Source: Balaenoptera acutorostrata
Lineage: Eukaryota; Chordata; Mammalia; Artiodactyla; Balaenopteridae
Length of the DNA stretch: 64,000 nucleotides
Assembly: GCF_949987535.1 (NCBI RefSeq)
Contig: NC_080065.1
Location: 38,975,239-39,039,238, forward strand
Direction of reading: 5' to 3'
Shown here: in pieces, positions 56,734 to 64,000 of the stretch
Layout of the letters: every line of letters starts with the position of its first letter
Numbering within the stretch: position 1 is the stretch's first letter
Notes under the pieces: model-generated
Told to the model about the DNA's origin: nothing
Seen by the model: only the letters and a program-made list of their open reading frames with translations
Databases searched by the model: none
Program-made: the position numbers and the translations under genes

Positions 56734-57119
56734 AAAAAAATAAATTTATTTATTTATTTTTGGCTGCGTTGGGTCTTCGTTGCTGCACACGGGCTTTCTC
56801 TAGTTGTGGCGATCAGGGGTACTCTTTGTTGCAGTGCGTGGGCTTCTCATTGTGGTGGCTTCTCTTGTTGCGGAGCACAGGCTCTAGGCGTGCAGGCTTC
56901 AGTAGTTGTGGCACACGGGCTCAGTAGTTGTGGCTCGTGGGCTCTAAAGCGCAAGCTCAGTAGTTGTGGCACATGGGCTTAGTTCAAGCGCAAGCTCAGT
57001 AGTTGTGGCACACGGGCTTAGTTGCTCCGCAGCATGTGGGATCTTCCCAGACCAGGGCTCGAACCCGTGTCCCCTGCATTGGCAGGCAGATTCTTAACCA
57101 CTGTGCCGCCAGGGAAGCC
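56734..57119 (-). mobile_element. CHR-2-type SINE in the retrocopy 3' UTR, with internal duplication
   Basis: Reverse orientation, tail 'ttaaaaaaataaatttattt', end 'gccgccagggaagccc'. About 40 bp containing 'gcgcaagctcagtagttgtg' is repeated in tandem at 56,950-57,023. Confidence 0.88.
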
Positions 57120-57271
57120 CTGGGGGTTTTTTTTAAGAGTAAATTTATTACTAGTCCACAGAGTTTTAATATTTCGTTCGTCTGGTTGGTCTAACAAAGA
57201 ACCTAGCCGACTGTCCTGTAAAGTCCTCCTTGTAGGCTTTTTTAAAGTACTCTACATATTTGCAATTACAT

Positions 57272-57582
57272 TGTGCATAGATTCTTTTTTTTTTTTTTTT
57301 TCATGGCTGTATTGGGTCTTCGTTTCTGTGTGAGGGCTTTCTTCTAGTTGTGGCAAGCAGGGGCCACTCTTCATCGCTGTGCGCGGGCCTCTCACTATCG
57401 CGGCCTCTCTTGTTGCGGAGCACAGGCTCCAGACACACAGGCTCAGTAATTGTGGCTCACGGGCCCAGTTGCTCCGTGGCATGTGGGATCTTCCCAGACC
57501 AGGGCTCGAACCCGTGTCCCCTGCATTGGCAGGCAGATTCTCAACCACTGCGCCACCAGGGAAGCCCTGTGCATAGATTCTT
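57272..57582 (-). mobile_element. CHR-2-type SINE with perfect target-site duplication
   Basis: Body 57,287-57,567. The 15-bp duplication tgtgcatagattctt lies at 57,272-57,286 and 57,568-57,582. Low divergence from the copies at 4,054 and 43,216. Confidence 0.94.
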
Positions 57583-58769
57583 AATGGGTAGTTTTCTTTT
57601 GTCAGTCTACAACAACAAACTGCAAATTCCTTGTTTGTAATGTAAATGATTGCCTACATTTTGTTAATATGTTTTTATTCCTATGTTTTCTATTAAAAAT
57701 TTAATAACACTTCCAAGACAAAAAATTACAAGCTTATGCTTTGAAAAATTTATGTAATTAAAATTTCACTAAACTAATCTTTCTAGTTTAGGAGTTACTT
57801 GGGTTTTCACACTGGAGTTGCTCCAGTAAGCATCAGAAGTGTAAGATGGTTAAAATTGCTACACTACTTGATTGGTTGGGGGTTTGGGTTTGAGGGTTCT
57901 TTGGTTTTATTTTTAAAAATTTATTCCAAATTTAGAAGCCTTAAATGTACTGTAAGCCTCAGATCGTTGTACAGGTGAATTGCGGTTGGTTGCCAGTTTG
58001 TGTACTGTTGCTTGGATGCAGCACAGGGGTTGGTCATGGAATAAAGGATGCATGGATCAGAAAAAAATTTTTTTAATAAAAGAAATTTTAAAGAATTTAA
58101 AAAGGAACCCTGAAAAAAGAGTTTTATGCATGGTCAGGACAGACTAAGAATAGACTGAATTTAATCAAGTGAATGAATTTTGATAGTAAAGTTGTACAAA
58201 ACTAGAACTTGTTTTTTCACTCTGTTAAGAGAAAAAAGTTTTCTTGAAATATTGATCTCTTTTGATAAATAGCTTGTAAAGTTTCTTTACTAACTCTTAA
58301 GCAATCTGTTGTAACTTTCTGTACTTGCCTTTGAAATCTTTTATTGTCACTTTGGTTAAATGACTATTGTTTCACAGCGACTATGATCCTACTTAGCCTA
58401 ACGTTTAAAACCTTTTGATATCTTTGACAAACTTCCTCAAATCAAATTCTAAATGTTCTTTTGACCTCTAGTTAACTTTGGAATGTTTCAGAGGGTCCCT
58501 GAACACCTCAAAGAGAGATAGTAAACTAATTAGCCTTATTTGGTTATGTTAAATTACATGGGAAATATTGTCAAATAAGTAATGATAAAACTTCTTAGAA
58601 GGTTCTCATGTTCTAGAAATTATATGAACTCCCTAAAATTTGAAATGTTGTGGTATGTTCTCAGTCATATTTCTAGTTATTATTTTTAACTGTTGTATGT
58701 CACAGAAATAGCCAAATTTCCTTGACAACTGCATTGTAATCAGGTCTTTAACCATGTTTTTTAAGTCTT

Positions 58770-59640
58770 TTATCACTTACAGAGTTGTCTTACTCTGATG
58801 CTTTTACAAAAATGTTTGTAGATGACTTGCTTTTATGCTCTAAAACTAAATTTGATTCCGTAGCAAAAGGACTTCCACCTTGTATGGGGGCTGTTTTACT
58901 CTTATGTAAGACTACTGACGAAATAGCAATGGGGATGTTCTTTATTTATGTTCCACACTCAGTTGAGTCCTTCTAGACTCTCACCACACTCAGCACTTCT
59001 GTAAACCGACTAATTTCTTATGAAGTATTATTGCTTTCTGTGATAACCTTAAGCCTGCAACTTTGCTTCCAGAACTACAGGAAGAAGACAATCACGACTG
59101 CATTTTATTAACAGATTGTCTTCTTGTTCCCAGGAATGACTGACAAGAAGCTCCTATTGATAAGGCTAATCTAATTTGATTTACAGATGGGTTCTACTTA
59201 AAGGATAAGCAGGGGCATTATAGAGTTGGATATGCAATAACATTCACAGTGAATATAAGTGAAAGCTCTTATTTACCAGAAAAAGTCAGCACAACAAGCT
59301 GAATTAATTGCCCTAACCTTAGCTTTTCAACTTGCTAAAGACCAGCTAGCAAATATTTATACTGACAGTTGCAATGCCTTCTGGAGTGGCACACAACTTT
59401 GGAATGCTATGGGAACAATGAGGTTTTTAACCTCTTAAGGACAACCTAAAAAACGAAAAACAGATTGCAATTATTAACTGCTATACAACTGCCAAAAAAA
59501 CAGCAATTATTAAGACACCAGGACATTCCAAATCCGACACTATGGAAGCTAAAGGAAATCAGCTTGCTGATGCTGCAGCGGAACAGGCAGCTTTAAATAC
59601 TCACGCCATAAAGCCTTGAAATTTTCTGTCCACTGCTCTC
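58770..59640 (+). pseudogene. decayed retroviral pol: reverse transcriptase end and RNase H
   Basis: Around 58,810-58,840 the frame reads the polymerase active-site motif as FVDD where gammaretrovirus-like enzymes have YVDD. Further on (59,185-59,600), pieces of an RNase H domain appear in shifting frames, including the acidic 'TD' passages and a 'PGH' passage near the end. Several stops and frameshifts separate the pieces, so no enzyme can be made. Class I (gamma-like) assignment rests on these motifs. Confidence 0.7.
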
Positions 59641-59977
59641 TGTTAACCCTGCTAATCCAGTAAAAGATGTCATCTATAAGCTCAAGAAATTGCTACTAAA
59701 GAAGACAAACAGATACGGTAACAAAAAGGTGGAATTTTGACCCCACCACACAAATATGGTTTGGACCTAATTTTTAAAAAAAGCTGTAAGCGTCTGTTGG
59801 AGCACGATTGTCTATCAGCCTTTGCCAAGCATTCTACTAGCATAACTCCTAAAAAGGAAAGAAAGAACTGGGCTATTAAGACTGAGGGACGTGATGGATC
59901 CAGAGCAAGTAAGCAAAGACCCTGTTATTGGGGGAACAAATATTTGATCACCTAATGCTATCTAAAGATTAATGATC
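59641..59977 (+). pseudogene. unrecognised tail of the provirus internal region
   Basis: The stretch after RNase H is short and degenerate, with an open frame at 59,737-59,955 of 72 codons lacking an ATG-linked domain. Integrase and envelope are largely deleted. Confidence 0.4.
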
Positions 59978-59989
59978 AAAAGGGGAAAA
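59978..59989 (+). promoter_or_regulatory. polypurine tract of the provirus
   Basis: 'aaaaggggaaaa' lies directly before the TG that opens the 3' LTR, exactly where plus-strand priming of retroviral DNA synthesis takes place. Confidence 0.85.
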
Positions 59990-60477
59990 TGAAAAAGGAA
60001 ATTATATTTTAAGACAGGTAAAGAAAAGTTAAGCATAAAATTCTCTCTTCTGTCTTCATTTGAGCCTCCTCCCTCCCTAATACATCTGCATCACATATTA
60101 ACCAGACCTCCTCAAAGATGGGAATGCCTGCTCCATAGCAAAGATCAATTTGTTCCTTTCTTCCGATGCTAGCAATGTGACTTCTTAAAGATTAGCATTC
60201 TTTCCAACTCTGTAGGTGGTCGTTGTGACTTACTGCTCGATGTGTTTGTGTTTACCTAGACTGTGTATATTTGGTAAACTTTATGTAAAACATCAGTATG
60301 TCATTTTGATGAAGGATCCTTGGTTTCAAAAATGTAAATGACTGTGTCTTTGCTAACAGTAGGACCAGTTATCAGAGCTTCAGACAGCCTGTCTCCCACA
60401 TTATGATCCTCAGTTTGACTCAAATAAAATTGCCTTTTTTCTTCTTAACTTGATTGTTAACGGAATTTTCATCAACA
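59990..60477 (+). repeat. 3' LTR of the provirus
   Basis: It starts TGAAAAAGG and ends CATCAACA, 488 bp, and matches the 5' LTR. It contains the poly(A)-signal passage 'gactcaaataaaattgcc' near 60,416. Confidence 0.88.
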
Positions 60478-60481
60478 ATTG

Positions 60482-61715
60482 TAATTACTATAGCCACTTC
60501 GGGGAACTTTTACATGAGACCACTTTCAGGGTTCCCAGAAAAACAGAGAATCCCAGAAACTCTGGAGGCAATAGAATTCATTCTTTCATTTGTGTGCAGA
60601 AGCTACTAAAAGACAAAATGATTCCATAAATAGCTTCACTAAAAGAATCTTTATAATGGGAAAAAAAAACATTAGTAGAAAGCTTTGGCCATCTAAACGG
60701 GTAACGTTAACTTAATCCATCTCCCAGCATCACAGTCTTGAGTCAGCTAATCTTTTGAGTTTTGTATTATTGCACCTGACACATAGTTAAAAATTTAAAA
60801 TAAAATCTACAATATGTACAAATCTACAATCTGTGTATGTCTATTTGTGTAAATCTGTTACTGTGTATCTAAAGGTTTATGTATATGTAAGTATGTATGT
60901 TATGTATGTGTGCTATGTTTAAAGATCTCTAATTGGCAAAAGAAAAATAAGTAATTATATAAATTACGTCATAAACTCTCAGAATTATAGAAACTAACCC
61001 AAAAGGTTTTTCAAGTTCATATGTCCTGGAATAATCTTTGGTAAATATAGGCTACTTTAAGTTTTTAGGTTTCAATAAAATGCCCATGTCTTCAGAATTG
61101 TAAAGATTACTATAAAGCAAACATAAAACTTTATCTACATGAGCTTACTGGTCAAATAAGCTCATGCTATCTCTATCTACCAAAATTTGTCAGCAAGAAA
61201 AGTAACCTAAGATGACAGTTAAATGTCTAATATCAAATCCAAACATATACATAATACACAGCAATGTAAGGAGCGATAAGTAACATAAATGTTTATACAA
61301 AGTTAAATGATGGATGTTCTTGAATATCTAAATCATTTCCAAATAAGCTAATATACTGAAAATTAATTACTAAATTAATTACTTAAAGGTGTACATAAAA
61401 CAATACAAAATTTTAAAACTTCAGTACCTTCAATGAAGAATGGTAAATGAATGTACAATCCACCATGCTTCAAAATAACTAGAGCCAACCAAACCATTTA
61501 GGCCGCCTAGGCAATATTAAACCTACGTTATCTCATAAACATAAGCAACACTTGAATTTATGTTATTTCTTGAAAATGCCTCTGATAGGAATAAAAGAAT
61601 GTCATCCTTCGGAAATGGAACAAGGTAATCACTAATAATCAAACCGTGCAGTCTGGACACCCCCCAAAGTAATTACCAAAATTTCAAAGGTTAAAAAAAG
61701 GTCCTTATTTTCACC
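60482..61715 (+). mobile_element. continuation of the older retroviral element, with its right LTR-like part
   Basis: 60,482-60,780 resumes the sequence interrupted at 52,351. 60,830-61,420 is AT-rich and directly matches 53,960-54,740 (for example 'taagctcatgctatctctat' against 'taagctcatgttatctctgt'). 61,555-61,715 matches the LTR-like 51,690-51,885 ('aatggaacaaggtaatcact' against 'acggaataagataatcactt'). Limits are approximate. Confidence 0.5.
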
Positions 61716-61739
61716 GTAATCACATCTAGGCAAACGCGT

Positions 61740-62340
61740 TCTGTGAGAGAAAACCCTCGGGCTCAGAACAACCGCGGAAAGTGCCAACGGGAACAGGGGC
61801 TCCGTGCCACCCCAAGGGATACGACTATGAGATAGGCGTGGGAGGGCGGGGCTGCGGCGGTGCCAGGACCCAGTTAGCTCCTGGCCGAATTTAGGGGTTC
61901 TGCAGCGGAGAGCTTCGCCACGCCCCGCACTCCGATGGAACTGGAGGGTGAGAAACCGGCGGTTTCGGTGCAGCTTACCGCTTTTGCCAAGAAAACACCC
62001 GGGGCTGCTCAAGTAGCTGTGCTGTCGCCGAGAAAGAGTCAACCCGCCTGCGGCCCAGAAACGCGACCGGGTTTGGCGCGCTCCGTCGGAAACACTTCCG
62101 GATGGACGGGGAAACCGCCCTCCCGGTGCACCAATCAGAGACTCGACCCAGAAAACAGCGTCCCCGGACGCTTAAAAGTACCGGGAAGGAGCGAGCGCCC
62201 GCATAAAGCAACTACCGCTGCTACCAGCCGGCGAGCAATCTCCGGCTCCGCAAAACGGGCTGTACTGCCACGGGCAAACGACCAGCTGGGCGAAATAGCG
62301 GATATATCAATATTTTTTTTCCCTGCGCTCGCTGTCCAAC
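61740..62340. promoter_or_regulatory. CpG-dense block 3 with a CCAAT box
   Basis: CpG-rich, with 'caccaatcagag' (62,129-62,140), then 'cttaaaagtacc' and 'gcataaagc' as weak TATA-like elements on the plus strand (62,170-62,210). On the minus strand it shares some wording with blocks 1 and 2. The plus frame 61,935-62,360 is unsupported. Confidence 0.45.
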
Positions 62341-62443
62341 AAGCAAGTTACAAGTGCTAAGTGACCAGAACTGCAACGAGAAACTCAAGGGGAAAGAAAA
62401 GCAAACATTGACAACGAACTCGGAAGTTAGGTCTTACTGCATT

Positions 62444-62942
62444 TTTATTACATGTAAGAGGGCAGGTTTTGTAACCCAGAATCTTTTCACGGGGCAAGTG
62501 CCCAAAACTCCGGCTGCAATCTCAGGGTTCCTAGGCGCCGAAGATGGGCCTGCAGCAGCCGCAGCTCAAGGTGCGCAGGGTGCGACCAAACCACTCCAAG
62601 CAGCCCGAGGGGAGCCGCTCGTGGCTCCACCAAGCGGGGACCGGAGGAGGGCGGCTCTCAGAAGGGGGCCCGCTGTCAGGAGTCTCGATGTCCTGCTGTC
62701 TGTTGCCGCCGGGTCTGACCGGCCTGGCCAAGGGAAGCTGCTGGAGCACGGGGCCGTCGAGTTCCTCGGCCCGGTCCCTCTCTCCTGCCGGGGTCAGCTG
62801 GGCTGGGCTTGGTTCCAAGGTGCTCGGGGCTCTGGGACCGAGTCTTGTCTTGGCTCCCGTCTGAGCCTAATTCAGCTCCAGCAGAGAAGAGTGCTGCATA
62901 CAAAGTAGCTGCATGTGATGGAGAAATGCCAGAATTTCCCAT
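62444..62942 (-). pseudogene. coding-like GC-rich segment, minus strand, unidentified
   Basis: A minus-strand frame without ATG (62,531-62,818) ends in a compact Cys/Leu-rich stretch (ERLPSGCLEWFGRTLRTLSC). It is followed 85 bp after its stop by an AATAAA signal (complement of 62,444-62,449). A second frame (62,676-62,942) seems to carry the upstream continuation, implying a frameshift. It could be a decayed single-exon gene, perhaps a far relative of members 1-3, or chance. No family was recognised. Confidence 0.3.
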
Positions 62943-64000
62943 TTGGACTCAGAACTGAGAGACAGTGCTCACGGAGGCAGGGGTCCTGGAATTCTGTTCT
63001 TCTCTATTCGTAGCTGGGCATGGGAACCCCAGTGCTTCCCCCTCCCACTCAGACCATGCCTTCCAAACCCTGGTGCTACGGCCACCAGCCTGTCCAGAGA
63101 TGAGGACCCCATACTATAATGATAACCTCTGGGATGTATTTTCAAAATAATGCATCCATTCTATTTCTAAGGACTGCATAATTTTGGATTGTGCGGATGC
63201 ATCATGTTTCTCAGTCCTTTACTGAAAAACACGTGTGTTTTTAAATATAATTTCTTGCTTATACAAGAAACGAAATTTCCAGTCAAAAGAGTATTGATGT
63301 TGAAATGTTTAATGCACGTTGCCATATTACGATTCTAAAGATCCTATCAAATTCATTCCTACCAGCGGTGTTTGGGAGTGACTAGTTCACCAACATTGGT
63401 TATAATGAAAAGTTTCACATATTAGCATATATTAGTCTAAATTATATCTCATTGTTTTAATTTGTATTTTTAAAAAATTTAGTGAGCCCAGTCTTATCTC
63501 TCTTGTTTGAAAGAGCTTTTTCTATTTATGGAATTTAACCTTTTGTAAAAAATTAAAATTATTCCCCCACTTCTTGGTCTTTTAACTTTTATTAGGGTTT
63601 TTTTTTTTTTTAAAGGGAGAGAGAGCAAAGACTAACATTTGTGTTCATCTTTTTCTTTTTACGCTCTGAATTTACATTCAGTTTTCTTTGGACAACTGGG
63701 AACAGAAGCCCAGGGCAAGGACAACAAGTGGTAAAATGCTAAAAGAATAAGAAAACCATATCATTAACTTTGAACTCCTGAGGTAGGAGCTGTGCAAAGT
63801 ACTTCACATCCTCAATGGGAAACTATGGCTCAGAGAGTTGCCTCATCTATCTTTACAAAGTTGCAAGAAAGTAAGATGTGAGGAAATAGAATAAAACATC
63901 CTTAAATGACTACAGTGTCGCCTGCCAAACACACAGTTGCCAAATTCCCCCTCCATTCACATTTTTTTTCCTTGACCCATGATGTTTTCAGAGTAAAAAT
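62943..64000. other. intergenic sequence, no gene seen
   Basis: Mostly AT-rich. A T run lies at 63,600-63,612. 63,760-63,880 ('gaggtaggagctgtgcaaag', 'tatggctcagagagttgcct') is a probable MIR fragment. Confidence 0.45.

Larger units (their letters stand above)
54835..58112 (+). pseudogene. ABHD17C: ABHD17C processed pseudogene, nearly full length
   Basis: The parent gene encodes a membrane-anchored serine hydrolase that depalmitoylates proteins such as N-Ras. Here the start MPEPG at 55,147 and the N-terminal Cys cluster ([10 protein letters not shown]) are visible. The nucleophile motif GQSIG (about 55,725-55,740) and the C-terminus ending HELPNS (56,091) can also be read. All lie without introns, and the 3' UTR continues to an AATAAA at 58,040 and poly-A at 58,061. 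An in-frame stop at 55,375, a stop near 55,551, frameshifts, and a scrambled or deleted stretch near 55,790-55,850 inactivate it. Direct repeats around ggaaccctg (54,835-54,849 and 58,099-58,112, one mismatch) mark L1-mediated retroposition. The GC-rich 5' UTR from 54,850 is retained. Two SINEs lie in the 3' UTR. The parent could only be confirmed over its close paralogues ABHD17A and ABHD17B by alignment, but the N-terminus favours C. Confidence 0.9.
52348..60481 (+). mobile_element. class I endogenous retrovirus provirus, decayed, with nested insertions
   Basis: Two matching LTRs enclose an internal region. A 4-bp duplication, attg, lies outside them (52,348-52,351 and 60,478-60,481). The 5' LTR appears to have lost the first T of its TG. 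Internally there are an AT-rich segment, decayed reverse-transcriptase and RNase H reading frames and a polypurine tract. Gag is not recognisable, and no env is recognisable before the 3' LTR. A SINE and an ABHD17C retrocopy are inserted in it. Multiple stops and frameshifts make it inactive. Confidence 0.8.

Noticed and set aside
58785..58976. Independent small gene
   Set aside because: The frame is the reverse-transcriptase part of the decayed provirus.
61935..62360. 141-codon frame in CpG block 3
   Set aside because: No recognisable domain; runs across a promoter-like CCAAT region.

Overview
The window is nuclear DNA from a mammal, almost certainly a cetacean. About fifteen tRNA-derived SINEs of the CHR type begin with the box 'cttccctggtggcgcagtgg' or a close variant. 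They sit among cetartiodactyl-type L1 3' ends, L2, MIR, MER5, Tigger, hAT and MaLR fossils. Nothing here is prokaryotic: there are no operons, no CRISPR array and no multi-exon gene that I recognise. Most of the possible ORFs are chance frames in SINEs, L1s or GC-rich DNA.

1-10,600 is repeat-rich intergenic DNA (L2, MIR-era and hAT elements, several SINEs). 10,660-11,880 is a CpG island preceded by a TATA-like box and a 13-G run. 12,000-25,700 is again repeat-rich, with a nested L1 complex (14,914-17,848) and a small promoter-like GC-rich segment (20,440-21,010).

25,690-50,420 is the most unusual part. Diverged segmental duplications surround a small family of apparently single-exon, TATA-driven, GC-rich genes. 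Three members are visible on the + strand. Member 1 starts at 31,989 and looks frameshifted. Member 2 spans 33,654-34,010 (118 aa, intact). Member 3 spans 38,265-38,822 (185 aa, open). They share upstream sequence, a near-identical start context in members 2 and 3, a short 3' UTR with a poly(A) signal, and (members 1 and 3) a conserved GC-rich block downstream. I do not recognise the protein family. Further copies of the flanking DNA lie at 25,690-26,700, 47,079-47,760 and, inverted, 49,780-50,420.

50,400-62,340 holds CpG-dense blocks around a nest of old class I endogenous retroviruses. One provirus (two LTRs, 4-bp target duplication ATTG, decayed pol) lies inside a second, more decayed element. 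A near-full-length ABHD17C processed pseudogene (54,850-58,100) sits inside the first provirus and itself carries two SINEs. A solo LTR of the same family lies at 43,008-43,828. 62,340-64,000 is mostly unique sequence with a coding-like but unrecognised segment on the minus strand.

No pathway-level cooperation between genes can be read here. The window mainly records local gene duplication and layered retroposition. All family names come from memory of consensus sequences; no search was run.
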